Of a stretch of DNA of 64,000 bases, positions 8,411-17,469 are shown piece after piece (within the stretch, counting starts at the first letter, position 1; every line of letters starts with the position of its first letter). Under the pieces are notes generated by a model. The model did not search any database, was not told the origin of the DNA, and saw only the letters and a program-made list of their open reading frames with translations. A program made the translations under genes and the position numbers. This DNA is from Corynebacterium sputi DSM 45148 (GTDB lineage Bacteria > Actinomycetota > Actinomycetes > Mycobacteriales > Mycobacteriaceae): positions 62,001-126,000 of the forward strand of contig NZ_ATYV01000003.1 in assembly GCF_000427865.1 (NCBI RefSeq), given 5' to 3'.

Positions 8411-8872
8411 ATGGGCAAGTACTCCGAAAAGCTTGCTGAACTGGGCATCGAACTGCCCGAGGTCGCAGCTCCTGTCGCCGCCTACGTTCCGGCGATCAAG
8501 GTAGGCAACCTCGTCTACACCTCCGGTCAGCTCCCGTTCGTCAACGGTGAATTGCCGGCACTTGGCCATGTTGGCGCTGAGGTTGACGCGGACACCGCGA
8601 AAGACCTGGCTCGCACTGCCACCCTCAATGCCCTGGCTGCGGTCGACGCCCTGGTTGGCATCGACAACGTCGTCCAGGTCGTCAAGGTCGGCGGCTTCGT
8701 CGCTTCCGCCGCTGGCTTCAGCGGTCAGCCAGGTGTCGTCAATGGGGCTTCTGAACTGCTCGGAGAGGTTTTCGGTGACGCCGGCGCCCACGCCCGTGCA
8801 GCCGTCGGTGTCGCGGAACTTCCGCTGAACGCACCGGTCGAAATCGAAATCACGGTCCAGGTCGAGGCTTAA
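8411..8872 (+). CDS. RidA/YjgF-family protein
   Basis: 153 residues covering the full RidA fold. Members hydrolyse reactive enamine/imine intermediates that leak from pyridoxal-phosphate enzymes. The G-x-L-V-Y-T-S-G-Q-L-P block at about 32-42 and the C-terminal P-V-E-I-E segment are typical. The active-site arginine expected before E-I in canonical RidA is not obvious here (A-R-A-A-V-G-V-A-E-L-P), so it may belong to a divergent subfamily. It follows the DUF4177-like gene by three bases. Confidence 0.85.
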   Translation: MGKYSEKLAELGIELPEVAAPVAAYVPAIKVGNLVYTSGQLPFVNGELPALGHVGAEVDADTAKDLARTATLNALAAVDALVGIDNVVQVVKVGGFVASAAGFSGQPGVVNGASELLGEVFGDAGAHARAAVGVAELPLNAPVEIEITVQVEA

Positions 8873-8905
8873 CCCCCTGCGCGCTCAGCGCAAATGTATA
8901 CGGAC

Positions 8906-8931
8906 GCGGGTCAGGCTCAGATCTGACCCGC
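8906..8931 (+). terminator. Hairpin after RidA gene
   Basis: Stem GCGGGTCAG / CTGACCCGC with an 8-base loop, 34 bases after the RidA stop. It has no T run, so it is only a candidate terminator. Confidence 0.4.
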
Positions 8932-9011
8932 TGACGTGTATCTGAGGAGAGCGTCGCGAAAGTCACGTTGCGTCACGCCCTTCCGTGTCGTTCAGTCCTG
9001 CCGTCACAACG

Positions 9012-9017
9012 TAAGAT
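9012..9017 (+). promoter_or_regulatory. -10 hexamer TAAGAT of leaderless gene
   Basis: TAAGAT is followed by 7 bases and ATG at 9025, which selects this start over an upstream in-frame ATG. Confidence 0.5.
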
Positions 9018-9024
9018 GTGCGGC

Positions 9025-9834
9025 ATGGAGCATCCCGCTTACAACCAGTTGCGCCCGGTGAATGAATCTGTGGGCGTCGTCCTGTGCAGCAATCCCAGTT
9101 ACGGTGCCTTGGAGGGGACTAACTCCTACATCATCCGCGCCGACGGCGATGCTCGGAGCATCGTCGTTGACCCTGGTCCAGAAGACGAAGGACACCTCAA
9201 TGTCCTGCACCGTGAGGCCGGCGAGGTTGCGCTGATCCTCCTGACTCACCGCCACGCAGACCACGCCGATGGCGCGGCTCGCTTCCGCCAGATCACCGGA
9301 GCACCGGTTCGTGCTTTCGAACCCGCCTACTGCTCCGGTGGCGGGGAAGTGCTTTACGACGGTGACCGCATTCACATCGACGGCGTCACGCCGCGGGTCG
9401 AGGTTGTGCACACCCCCGGCCACACCGCCGACAGCGTCTGTTTCTTCATTCACCCGGGTGAGGGCGAGGATGTCGTGGGAATCTTGACCGGCGACACCAC
9501 CGCCGGACGCCACACCACCACCATCTCCGAGACCGACGGCGACCTGGGTAAGTACCTGCAGACCCTGCGAATGCTCGAAGAGCGCGGTGCCGGGATCCAG
9601 ATGCTCCCCGGCCATGGCGCGGAACTGCCGGACACCTCGGCGATCGCCCGCAAGTACATTGACCGGCGCGAACAGCGCCTGGAGCAGGTCCGCGAAGCCC
9701 GCGAGAAGCTCGGTTCGGGTGCCACGGTCAACCAGTTGGTCGACGAGATCTACACCGATGTGGACCCGGTGCTGCGCCACGCCGCCGAGCAATCCACCCG
9801 CGTTACCCTGAGGTATCTGCAGGACCAGGAGTAA
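9025..9834 (+). CDS. MBL-fold metallo-hydrolase
   Basis: 269 residues. The metallo-beta-lactamase core motif T-H-R-H-A-D-H-A-D at about 75-83 supplies the metal ligands, with further ligands in T-P-G-H-T near 130, a G-D-T block near 159 and L-P-G-H-G near 197. The C-terminal helical region after about 210 is as in the LACTB2/glyoxalase-like branch. The substrate is not evident. The next gene starts 18 bases downstream, so the two may be co-transcribed. Confidence 0.85.
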   Translation: MEHPAYNQLRPVNESVGVVLCSNPSYGALEGTNSYIIRADGDARSIVVDPGPEDEGHLNVLHREAGEVALILLTHRHADHADGAARFRQITGAPVRAFEPAYCSGGGEVLYDGDRIHIDGVTPRVEVVHTPGHTADSVCFFIHPGEGEDVVGILTGDTTAGRHTTTISETDGDLGKYLQTLRMLEERGAGIQMLPGHGAELPDTSAIARKYIDRREQRLEQVREAREKLGSGATVNQLVDEIYTDVDPVLRHAAEQSTRVTLRYLQDQE

Positions 9835-9852
9835 CCGACACCAGGAGGACCC

Positions 9853-11187
9853 GTGGCAGACCGGCCGCCCCCATCCGTCCCAGACGACGAACCGGATGGG
9901 CCTGCTGCGCACCGCGCTCCCGTCGTCACGGGTCACACTAGGTCTAAAGAGCGAACCCTCTCCCCAGACGTCGCCCGCGGGCTGATGCTCCTCGGTATCG
10001 CACTTGCCAACGGCACCACCGCCTGGCTGGCATTCGGCAGCGATCTGCTGCCCACACCACCGGTGTCCACCACGGACACGGTCGTCGATGTCATCCTGGG
10101 GATCTTTGGCAACTCCCGTGGTCTACCGATGTTCGCATTGCTCTTCGGCTTCGGCATCGGAATGCTGGCCGTGCGCGAATGGAAACGCGGCACACCCTGG
10201 AAGTCAGCCAGGAAGTTGATGTTCCGGCGCTACTGGGCGCTGGTCCTCTTTGGTGCCCTGCACATGGTGTTCCTCTTCTTCGGAGACATCCTCTTGATGT
10301 ACGCGATCTATGGACTGGTCGCGGCATTCATGGTGCCGTGGCGCGATAAAACCCTGCTGTGGTTCGCGGGCCTGCTGTTCTCTATTTACGTCCTTTTCCA
10401 ACTGGGCTCGTTCGCTCTCATGGCCGTGTCCGGAGAGTTCGCCGTCGACGCTGCTGCTGGAGCACCCGGAGCCGAAGGATTCGCAGAAGGTGAGAACATT
10501 CTGCTGTCCATGTTCGGTGCAGAAGCCCTCCAGGGAACGTATCTGGCGCAGATTCTCACCGGACTCGTCATCCTGGTTTCGACTCCAATTGCGGTGATCT
10601 TCGGTGCTCCGCAGCTGTTCTCGTTGGTCTTGGTCGGTATCGTCGTGGCTCGTCGCGGCATTCTGACCGATGCAGAAAACCACCTGAAGCTGCTGCGGAT
10701 CGTCGCGGTCGTTGGGCTGTCTGCCGCGGTGCTCACCGGTGTTCCTGCAGGACTGGAATCCGCCGGAGTGCTCAACACCGAGATCTGGGCAACCCTCACT
10801 CAGATCGCCGGCAACCTGGCCGGACCGGGCATCATTGCCGCGATCGCCTTGGCTCTGCGTGGGCTGCAGCAGAAGCAAAAGGCAACCGCCGACGCCGGTG
10901 TCGACGCCCCGACAATGCCCATGCCGCTGGAAGCACTGAAGGCACTGGGTCAGCGCTCAATGTCCGGCTACCTCATGCAGTCGGTCCTCTTTATCGTGCT
11001 GGTCTCCGGCTGGGGCTTCGACGTGTTCGACGGGGCCTCCGTTGCAGCGATCGCTGGTTGGTCGGCCCTCATCTGGCTGGTCACAGTCTTCTTCGCCTAT
11101 GGCTTGGAAGTGGCAGGCAAGCCCGGACCTGCAGAAAAACTGCACCGCAGAATGACGTACGGAGCGGCGGACTCTCGGGCGCTGTAG
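9853..11187 (+). CDS. DUF418/YeiB-type membrane protein
   Basis: 444 residues. A hydrophilic N-terminus of about 35 residues leads into R-G-L-M-L-L-G-I-A-L-A-N, the signature start of the DUF418 family, and about ten membrane helices follow. The C-terminal block with Q-R-S-M-S-G-Y-L-x-Q-S near 375 is also typical. The family is of unknown function and probably transports or modifies an envelope component. GTG is the start, with AGGAGG six bases upstream. Confidence 0.8.
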   Translation: MADRPPPSVPDDEPDGPAAHRAPVVTGHTRSKERTLSPDVARGLMLLGIALANGTTAWLAFGSDLLPTPPVSTTDTVVDVILGIFGNSRGLPMFALLFGFGIGMLAVREWKRGTPWKSARKLMFRRYWALVLFGALHMVFLFFGDILLMYAIYGLVAAFMVPWRDKTLLWFAGLLFSIYVLFQLGSFALMAVSGEFAVDAAAGAPGAEGFAEGENILLSMFGAEALQGTYLAQILTGLVILVSTPIAVIFGAPQLFSLVLVGIVVARRGILTDAENHLKLLRIVAVVGLSAAVLTGVPAGLESAGVLNTEIWATLTQIAGNLAGPGIIAAIALALRGLQQKQKATADAGVDAPTMPMPLEALKALGQRSMSGYLMQSVLFIVLVSGWGFDVFDGASVAAIAGWSALIWLVTVFFAYGLEVAGKPGPAEKLHRRMTYGAADSRAL

Positions 11188-11223
11188 GTCTGGCAGAGCC
11201 GCTACCGACCCATAGAATTGCCG

Positions 11224-11250
11224 ACTCCCCCGGGTAGGGCCCGGGGGAGT
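11224..11250. terminator. GC-rich hairpin between convergent genes
   Basis: Perfect 11-base stem ACTCCCCCGGG / CCCGGGGGAGT with a 5-base loop between the DUF418 gene and glxR. Neither side has a T run, so termination is inferred from position only. Confidence 0.5.
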
Positions 11251-11261
11251 GGGGAGGGGGA

Positions 11262-11272
11262 CGTCGGGAAGC
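11262..11272 (+). repeat. Dispersed 11-mer CGTCGGGAAGC, copy 2
   Basis: Exact copy in the convergent gap, starting 12 bases after the GC-rich hairpin. Confidence 0.8.
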
Positions 11273-11293
11273 GAATCCCCGAACGGGTCCCTC

Positions 11294-11977
11294 TTAGCGC
11301 GCGCGCTTAGCCAGACGCTCTGCGTCCGTGATGAGGACGGACTTGCCCTCGATGCGAATCCACCCGCGGTGCGCGAACTCGGCGAGAGCCTTGTTGACCG
11401 TCTCGCGGGAAGCGCCAACCAGCTGGGCGATCTCCTCCTGCGTGAGGTCGTGCGTCACCCGGAGGCTGCCACCCTCGTTCTGACCGAAACGGTTGGCCAG
11501 GGAGAGCAGCGCCTTGGCGACACGACCGGGAACGTCCGTGAAGATAAGGTCCGCCAGCGAGTTATTCGTACGACGCAGGCGACGAGCCAGCATCCGCAGC
11601 AGCTGCGCGGAAATGCCCGGGTAGGTGTCGATCCAACCATCGAGCTGCTGCTGAGTCATCGTGGCGGTGGTCGTCTCAGTGACACAGACCGCCGAGGACG
11701 TGCGCGGGCCCGGGTCGAAGATCGACAGCTCTCCGAACATGTCCGAGGGACCCATGATGGTGAGGAGATTCTCGCGGCCGTCGGGAGAATGACGGGCGAG
11801 CTTCACCTTGCCTTCGATGATGATGTAGAGCCGGTCTCCGGGCTCGCCCTCATTGAAAATGGTGGTACTGCGGGGGAAACGGACCGTCTCAAGCTCGTTG
11901 AGCAGGCCGTTCACTGCTTCGGGGTCAACGCCCTGAAAGACGCCGGCCCGCGACAGAATCTCGTGCACATCGCTCAC
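11294..11977 (-). CDS. glxR: CRP-family global regulator GlxR
   Basis: 227 residues, the same length as C. glutamicum GlxR. The cyclic-nucleotide pocket motif [15 protein letters not shown] lies at 81-95 and the helix-turn-helix at about 180-198 ([16 protein letters not shown]). GlxR binds cAMP and TGTGA-N6-TCACA-type operators and controls central carbon, respiration and nitrogen genes. GTG 11977 is chosen by homology and a GGAAGGAAA site upstream; the longer frame is spurious. It is divergent from nth. A class III adenylate cyclase that could supply its ligand is encoded at 30867-32390. Confidence 0.95.
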   Translation of the reverse strand: MSDVHEILSRAGVFQGVDPEAVNGLLNELETVRFPRSTTIFNEGEPGDRLYIIIEGKVKLARHSPDGRENLLTIMGPSDMFGELSIFDPGPRTSSAVCVTETTTATMTQQQLDGWIDTYPGISAQLLRMLARRLRRTNNSLADLIFTDVPGRVAKALLSLANRFGQNEGGSLRVTHDLTQEEIAQLVGASRETVNKALAEFAHRGWIRIEGKSVLITDAERLAKRAR

Positions 11978-12204
11978 TTGTGTATTTCCTTCCCATCGCA
12001 CCATCAAATCTGCGACGAACCGGTTTGCCGTAACCCCGCGAAATGTCTGCTTGGTGAGGCCCAAGCGGAGACAGGAGGGGCTGGTGGTGAAACCTGTTAA
12101 CTGTGACGTGACCAATCCTACAGTTTCACGGGAGCTCGCGTGACCATTGCCACAAGGAATTCGCCCGGCATGCGGTGCAGTCCGGGGTATATGGGAGCGG
12201 TAGC

Positions 12205-12210
12205 TATCAT
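12205..12210 (+). promoter_or_regulatory. -10 hexamer TATCAT of leaderless nth
   Basis: TATCAT is followed by 6 bases and ATG at 12217, which decides the nth start. Confidence 0.55.
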
Positions 12211-12216
12211 GTGACC

Positions 12217-13026
12217 ATGTCATCAACTGCGTCCCGACGCCGCCGCACCCCAGGCAGCCACCCGGCGGCGAAGGGGACCGAGACACATCTGGGAATGGTG
12301 CGCAGAGCACGCAGGGTCAACCGCACCCTGGCTGAGGCCTACCCAGACGCGCACTGCGAGCTGGACTTCCGCGATGCCTATGAACTGGCAGTCGCCACGA
12401 TTCTCTCGGCACAGTGCACCGATGCTCGGGTCAATACCGTTACGCCCGAAATGTTTCGGCGGTGGCCAGACGCGCCGACATTGGCTGGCGCGGACGTGGT
12501 GGAACTGGAGGAGGTTATCCGGCCGACCGGGTTCTATCGTGCGAAGGCCGCTAACCTCCTCGGGTTTGCTCAGGGGGTCACTGACCGGTTCGGTGGCGAG
12601 GTGCCGGGCAACCAGGCGGACCTGGTGTCGCTGCCTGGGGTTGGACGGAAAACGGCCAATGTGGTTCTCGGTAATGCCTTCGATGTGCCGGGGCTGACCG
12701 TCGACACGCATTTCGGTCGGCTGGTGCGTCGGCTGGGATTCACCGAAGAGACTGATGCGGTGAAGGTCGAGAAGTTCATGATGGATGTGATCGAAAAACC
12801 GGAGTGGACCTGGTTCTCGCACCGGATCATTTTTCATGGGCGTCGGGTGTGTCATTCGCGCCGGGCAGCGTGTGGTGCGTGTTTCTTGGCTGCAGATTGC
12901 CCGTCCTATGGCGAAGCAGGGCCAACCGACCCGGAAGCTGCGATGAAGCTGATCAACTCAGCTGACCGCGAACATTTGTTGGAAATGGCGGGGCTTAACG
13001 ACGTCCCCACCGAGGAGGAACAGTGA
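12217..13026 (+). CDS. nth: Endonuclease III
   Basis: 269 residues; a base-excision repair glycosylase/AP lyase for oxidised pyrimidines. Helix-hairpin-helix L-P-G-V-G-R-K (139-145) carries catalytic Lys145, and Asp163 in V-D-T-H-F is the second catalytic residue. Cys212, 219, 222 and 228 give the C-x6-C-x2-C-x5-C [4Fe-4S] pattern. A basic N-terminal extension of about 25 residues precedes the core. It heads a short operon: the stop overlaps the GTG of the thioredoxin-like gene. Confidence 0.93.
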   Translation: MSSTASRRRRTPGSHPAAKGTETHLGMVRRARRVNRTLAEAYPDAHCELDFRDAYELAVATILSAQCTDARVNTVTPEMFRRWPDAPTLAGADVVELEEVIRPTGFYRAKAANLLGFAQGVTDRFGGEVPGNQADLVSLPGVGRKTANVVLGNAFDVPGLTVDTHFGRLVRRLGFTEETDAVKVEKFMMDVIEKPEWTWFSHRIIFHGRRVCHSRRAACGACFLAADCPSYGEAGPTDPEAAMKLINSADREHLLEMAGLNDVPTEEEQ

Positions 13027-13691
13027 CCCACGACCGGAATGAGACCGATGTGTCGGCACGTCGCGCTGACAAGGCCGGCTGGATCTGGCTGTCTTTGGCG
13101 GCGGTCGCGGTTGTGGTGATCCTTGGGCTCATGTTCGCGATGGCGTTCTCCGGTGGAGAGTCAGCCGTGGCATACGACGACGACGTAGAGGACATGCCAG
13201 TAGAGAACGTCCTCGACCGGCCGGAATGTCCGGTGCCAGGGGAGGGCTCGGGCGAGTCCCTCGCTGAGGGCGCGCCGCTGGCAGGCGTGATGTTGCCATG
13301 CTTGGGCGCGGACCAGCAGGGCGAGATTGACCTCGGGGCAGCCCTGGCCGGACAGCCGGCCGTGGTGAACTTCTGGGCCTGGAACTGCGCACCGTGCCGC
13401 GAGGAAATGCCGATGCTGCAGCAGTGGAGCGAGGCGAACCCAGACATCCAGTTGGTCGGCGTTCAGCAGTCCACCTCGCCCGGTCGTGGAGCGGCTTTCC
13501 TCGATGACGTCGGAGTGCCGCTGCGCTCGTACCAGGACACCGATGATGTAGTCGGGCCCGTCCTCGGACTGCCCAAGGTCGTACCGATTACCGTGATCTT
13601 CGACGCAGAGGGCAACGCCCGGTCTATTCTTCCGACGTACTTCACCAGCATCGAGGAGATCGACCAGGCGGTCGCGGAGGCACTGGCATGA
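13023..13691 (+). CDS. TlpA/ResA-like thiol-disulfide protein
   Basis: 222 residues. One N-terminal membrane helix (about 20-42) anchors an exported thioredoxin-fold domain with redox motif C-A-P-C (Cys122, Cys125) and a cis-proline loop V-V-P-I-T near 182. It probably reduces or oxidises extracytoplasmic thiols. GTG overlaps the nth stop by four bases and its own stop overlaps the NUDIX start by four, so translation is likely coupled. Confidence 0.85.
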   Translation: MTHDRNETDVSARRADKAGWIWLSLAAVAVVVILGLMFAMAFSGGESAVAYDDDVEDMPVENVLDRPECPVPGEGSGESLAEGAPLAGVMLPCLGADQQGEIDLGAALAGQPAVVNFWAWNCAPCREEMPMLQQWSEANPDIQLVGVQQSTSPGRGAAFLDDVGVPLRSYQDTDDVVGPVLGLPKVVPITVIFDAEGNARSILPTYFTSIEEIDQAVAEALA

Positions 13692-14473
13692 CGGACCAGA
13701 TGATGAGGTCATTGGGCCTAACGGAGCTCCCTGAGCTCTGGACCCCGGAGAAGGGCATCACCACGGTTCCGCCATGGCTGGGACCAGTTCTCGCTGAGCA
13801 TGAAGATCCGGGGCTGGCAGCGCTGCGCAGAGCCGCATCCACGAAGTCAATGGCGGCGGTAGACAAGCCCCGTGAATCGGCAGTTCTGGTTCTGGTTGAA
13901 GGTGACCCCACCGCGACTGAGCGCCCAGAAGACGCCCGCATCGTCCTTACGCACCGGTCCCCGAACCTGCGCAGCCACGCCGGTCAAATGGCCTTTCCTG
14001 GTGGAAAGGTCGACGCCACCGACCGCGACGCCGTGCACACCGCCTTGCGAGAGGCCTGGGAAGAGACCGGACTGAACCCGGTGTCGGCGACCCCGCTGCG
14101 AGTCATCGATTCGATCGGTATCGACCGCACTGGCTTCGAAGTCCATCCGGTCTTGGCGTACTGGCATGACCCGCATGAACTGCGCGTCGTCGATGAGAAC
14201 GAGACTGATGCGGTGCTCACCGTGCCGGTCAGTGAACTGATCTCTCCAGAGTCCCGCTTCACCGTAGGATTCGGGGACTGGAGCGGACCAGCCTTCCGCG
14301 TCGGCGATTTTGTCGTGTGGGGTTTCACCGCCGGAGTACTCTCCCATCTGCTGGATGCTGCAGGTTGGTCGGTGCCCTGGGAACAGGAGCCGGTCCACGA
14401 CCTGTTCGACACGCTCGCCAAATCAGCGAACAACGAGAGCTTCAATTTCGGCGGGTCCGGCACACTGAGGTAA
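13688..14473 (+). CDS. NUDIX hydrolase, CoA pyrophosphatase-like
   Basis: 261 residues. The Nudix box starts at about Gly106 and ends with R-E-A-W-E-E-T-G-L; the usual early glutamate is replaced by Asp. The segment L-R-S-H-A-G-Q-M-A-F-P-G-G before it matches the NudL/CoA diphosphatase branch, which cleaves CoA or acyl-CoA. It is coupled to the thioredoxin-like gene by a 4-base overlap. Confidence 0.85.
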   Translation: MTDQMMRSLGLTELPELWTPEKGITTVPPWLGPVLAEHEDPGLAALRRAASTKSMAAVDKPRESAVLVLVEGDPTATERPEDARIVLTHRSPNLRSHAGQMAFPGGKVDATDRDAVHTALREAWEETGLNPVSATPLRVIDSIGIDRTGFEVHPVLAYWHDPHELRVVDENETDAVLTVPVSELISPESRFTVGFGDWSGPAFRVGDFVVWGFTAGVLSHLLDAAGWSVPWEQEPVHDLFDTLAKSANNESFNFGGSGTLR

Positions 14474-14531
14474 ACCAGGGAGAGCCCACCTCCCGCTCAT
14501 CCGCACCAGCCACACGAGGAGACTCACCAAC

Positions 14532-15725
14532 ATGACAGGCTCGATGATCCTCGACATCATTCTTATCCTGGTGGTTCTGATCGCCATGGGTATGGGTTGG
14601 CGACAGGGTGGCATTGTCTCGGTGCTGTCCATTTTGGGTCTGGTCGCCGGCGGTGTCGTCGGTTTCGCGATCGCTCCATGGACCATGGATTTCGTCGATA
14701 GCGAAGCAGGGAAGGTCTACGCCGGACTGGCCACGGTGCTGTTCCTGCTGATCGTGGGGCGTGTCGTCGGTGGCATTGCCGGTCAGTCCGTGCGCAACGC
14801 CATCCGAGCTTCCTCCATCCTGGAGAAAACTGACTCCGCTGTTGGCTCGGTTCTGCAGGCAATCATCACGCTGTTGGTCGCGTGGGTCCTGCTGCTTCCG
14901 ATCGCGAGCATGGTCGACGGCGAAGTGTCCTCCTCGATCCGAAACTCACGCGTGCTGGCCTTCGTCGACTCGGTGGCGCCCTCGAAGCTCACCGAGATCC
15001 CTGCGAAGCTCATGCGCGAACTCGATGCCAATGGCATGCGTCCGCCGGTCACCGCCTTCGAGACTCCTACTGAGCGTGACCCGGCCCCAGCCGATCCGAA
15101 CTTGGTCAACCCGGAGATGGTCGACAATGCCCGTCAGTCCATCGTCCGAGTGATGGGCGAGGCGCCTCAGTGCAATCGCATGATGCAGGGCTCTGGATTC
15201 GTCGTGGGACCTGATCTGGTGATGACCAACGCGCACGTCGTCGCTGGAGTCGAGACGGTCCGACTAGAGGGAATAAACGGAACCTTCGACTCGCAGGTGG
15301 TCTACTTCGACCCGGAGGAAGACGTAGCAATCCTGCGTACGTGGGATCTGCCGCTGCCGGAGTTGCAGTGGGCTCCGGAGCCGCTGAATGTCGGGGACAA
15401 CGCCGTCGTCATTGGCTTCCCCGAGTCCGGCCCGTACACCCCGACTCCCGCGCGTGTCGACGACCGCCTCAACATTCGCGGCCCGGACATCTACTCCGCC
15501 GGACGCATTACCCGTGAGGCCTACGTGCTGCGTTCCGACGTCCGCCAGGGCAACTCCGGAGGACCCCTCATGACCAATGACGGCCAGGTGGCAGGACTGG
15601 TCTTCGGCGCCGGTGTCGGCGTGGAGGAGACCGGTTATGCGCTCACTGCGCAAGAGGCGCTGGAGCACCTCGACCTCGCCCGAGACATGGACGCGACGGT
15701 CAGCACCGGTAACTGCGTGCTCTAG
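14532..15725 (+). CDS. MarP-like membrane serine protease
   Basis: 397 residues. Four N-terminal helices form a CvpA-type membrane domain (about 5-125), followed by an extracytoplasmic trypsin-like domain. The catalytic triad is His235 (T-N-A-H-V-V), Asp264 (E-E-D-V-A-I-L) and Ser342 (G-N-S-G-G-P). Two cysteines, one before the catalytic domain and one three residues from the C-terminus, could form the stabilising disulfide known in MarP. In mycobacteria MarP supports acid resistance through peptidoglycan hydrolase processing. A GAGGAG site precedes the start. The stop codon interlocks with that of the convergent hydrolase. Confidence 0.88.
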   Translation: MTGSMILDIILILVVLIAMGMGWRQGGIVSVLSILGLVAGGVVGFAIAPWTMDFVDSEAGKVYAGLATVLFLLIVGRVVGGIAGQSVRNAIRASSILEKTDSAVGSVLQAIITLLVAWVLLLPIASMVDGEVSSSIRNSRVLAFVDSVAPSKLTEIPAKLMRELDANGMRPPVTAFETPTERDPAPADPNLVNPEMVDNARQSIVRVMGEAPQCNRMMQGSGFVVGPDLVMTNAHVVAGVETVRLEGINGTFDSQVVYFDPEEDVAILRTWDLPLPELQWAPEPLNVGDNAVVIGFPESGPYTPTPARVDDRLNIRGPDIYSAGRITREAYVLRSDVRQGNSGGPLMTNDGQVAGLVFGAGVGVEETGYALTAQEALEHLDLARDMDATVSTGNCVL

Positions 15726-16699
15726 AGATCGAGCATGGCCCCGGCGGCCTCGATGAAGGCGCTGGGCATCTCTAGATGGGGGAAATGCCCCGCACCCCCG
15801 AGAATGTGGGGAGGGAGGATGCGCTTGTCGAGGAAAGCGTCGTTAAGCATTGTTTCCTGCTCTGCCTGCACCAAGGAGGGCTGGGAGAGGCGATCCTCGG
15901 CTCCGTTAATGAGGAGCACCGGCGGGATCCCACCGATAGAGCGAGAGACGTTGACTGCCTCCCGGAGGGACACCCGCCACCGAGACCGGCCCGGCGCCCA
16001 CGGGCGCGCGAGCCACTGAGTGTGCTGCGACGCCGGGTGGAGAGCTCCTGCGGCCAGGGACGTCACGTGGAAGTCATGGGTGACCTGGAAATCAGCACTG
16101 GCACGGTAATCGGGGCCGGCGAATTCCAGCATGGTGTCTGCCCAGGCTTCCGGGGATCCGGCGCCCGGGCCCCAGGTGCGGCTGAGTTGTAGCGCGAGAA
16201 CCGTCAGCCGGCGTTGCAGCGGACTGTTAATCATCTGGCGATTCAGCCAGATCAACGGGTTCGGCGTCCCGACGGAGACGGCTCCGCGCACCAGACGCGG
16301 CTCCTGAGCGGCCATTGTCCACGCAACGAACCCTCCGAGGTCATGCCCAATGACGAAGGCGCGCTCATGGCCGAGTGCCCGGATCACGCCGCTCATATCC
16401 TCAGCGGCAATATCCGTGCGGTAGCCAGTGGGAGTGCGATCCGAGGTGCACCAACCGCGCAAAGAGACCGCTACGACCCGGTAGCCCGAGTCCGCCAGCG
16501 GTTCCATGACGTGGCGCCAATCGAACCAACCTCCAGACGCGCCGTGGATGAGGAGGACCAAGGGGTCCGCATCTCGACCACACTGCGCGTAATGGAAGCG
16601 CTGTCCGCGCGAATGCACCGTCTGATGCTTCCACGGACCGTCAATGAGCAGGTCCTCCACCCGAGGTGGAGAGACCTGCTCAGAATTAGACTGCGACAC
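15722..16699 (-). CDS. Alpha/beta hydrolase, epoxide hydrolase-like
   Basis: 325 residues. Oxyanion H-G at 52-53, nucleophile elbow G-H-D-L-G-G with Asp120, and a C-terminal G-H-F-P-H-L-E catalytic histidine. An aspartate nucleophile points to the epoxide hydrolase/dehalogenase branch rather than a serine esterase. It sits directly after the protease gene, as in the C. glutamicum cg0356-cg0357 arrangement. GTG is used as start. Confidence 0.82.
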   Translation of the reverse strand: MSQSNSEQVSPPRVEDLLIDGPWKHQTVHSRGQRFHYAQCGRDADPLVLLIHGASGGWFDWRHVMEPLADSGYRVVAVSLRGWCTSDRTPTGYRTDIAAEDMSGVIRALGHERAFVIGHDLGGFVAWTMAAQEPRLVRGAVSVGTPNPLIWLNRQMINSPLQRRLTVLALQLSRTWGPGAGSPEAWADTMLEFAGPDYRASADFQVTHDFHVTSLAAGALHPASQHTQWLARPWAPGRSRWRVSLREAVNVSRSIGGIPPVLLINGAEDRLSQPSLVQAEQETMLNDAFLDKRILPPHILGGAGHFPHLEMPSAFIEAAGAMLDL

Positions 16700-16705
16700 C
16701 GTTGG

Positions 16706-17209
16706 CTAGGTGTAGAGGCCCTGACCGGAGTCAGTGGGCTTACCGGTGGACGGCACCACCGTCTTGAGCTCCTGCACAGATTCGATGGTCTTCTCAGGGG
16801 CCTTGATCTTCGTGACCTTCTTGTAGCCGACGAACGCTGCGGCGCCGGCGACCAGAAGCATCGCGACGAACACGATCAGGAACGCAGCCCACCACGGCAG
16901 CCACACTGCCAGCAGAGCAGCGACAAAGAAGAAGAAGAAGAACGACGAGTACAGCGCCACGACGCCCGCAACCGCGAACAGTCCGCCGCCGATGGCACCC
17001 TTCTTCGCCTCGCCGGCGATCTCGGCCTTAGCCAGCTCGATCTCGCTACGGACGAGGGACGAGAGCTGCTGCGTCGCATCCTGGACGAGGGTTCCGATGC
17101 TCGCGGTGCCGCGGACATGGGTGTCAACCTCGGTCAACGGGATACCGTCCACGCGGGGAGCGGGCTCGGTTCCGTCGGTGTAGAGGCCTTTGTTGCCTTC
17201 GCTACTCAC
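16706..17209 (-). CDS. Phage-holin superfamily (DUF1469-like) membrane protein
   Basis: 167 residues. An amphipathic segment (about 38-70, T-L-V-Q-D-A-T-Q-Q-L-S-S-L-V-R-S-E-I-E-L-A-K) is followed by two long helices (about 74-97 and 100-128), the layout of the actinobacterial holin-superfamily III or DUF1469 proteins. Despite the name this is a chromosomal envelope protein, not prophage. GTG start with GGAGGA upstream. The stop is seven bases from the start of the downstream hydrolase, so the two are probably one operon. Confidence 0.75.
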   Translation of the reverse strand: MSSEGNKGLYTDGTEPAPRVDGIPLTEVDTHVRGTASIGTLVQDATQQLSSLVRSEIELAKAEIAGEAKKGAIGGGLFAVAGVVALYSSFFFFFFVAALLAVWLPWWAAFLIVFVAMLLVAGAAAFVGYKKVTKIKAPEKTIESVQELKTVVPSTGKPTDSGQGLYT

Positions 17210-17469
17210 GTGCGTCCTCCTGCAGTGTCGGGCGAAAATTTATGTAACTCTCAGCGACAATACCCGGTCGGGCGATGTGCGAGAACGTTAATGCGGCGAA
17301 ACTACCCTAAATCTCTGAAAAAATATCGTTGACCGGGGGTTGCTGGATTCGCGGGGGCCATATTTCCACACTCCCGTCTGTGGCGCCGGAGATTAGGTCC
17401 CTGAAGCGATGTCGTATTTAACGTCGCGTACCGGCGCTGTAGGTTCTCGCCGGGCGTTTTTCCGGGCAC

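Noticed and set aside
12090..12110. GlxR autoregulatory site upstream of glxR
   Set aside because: TGTGA is present but the second half TCACA is not at the required spacing, so the site cannot be supported.
16706..17209. Possible prophage holin
   Set aside because: The protein belongs to a chromosomal family that only shares the holin name. No other phage genes, att sites or integrase are present.
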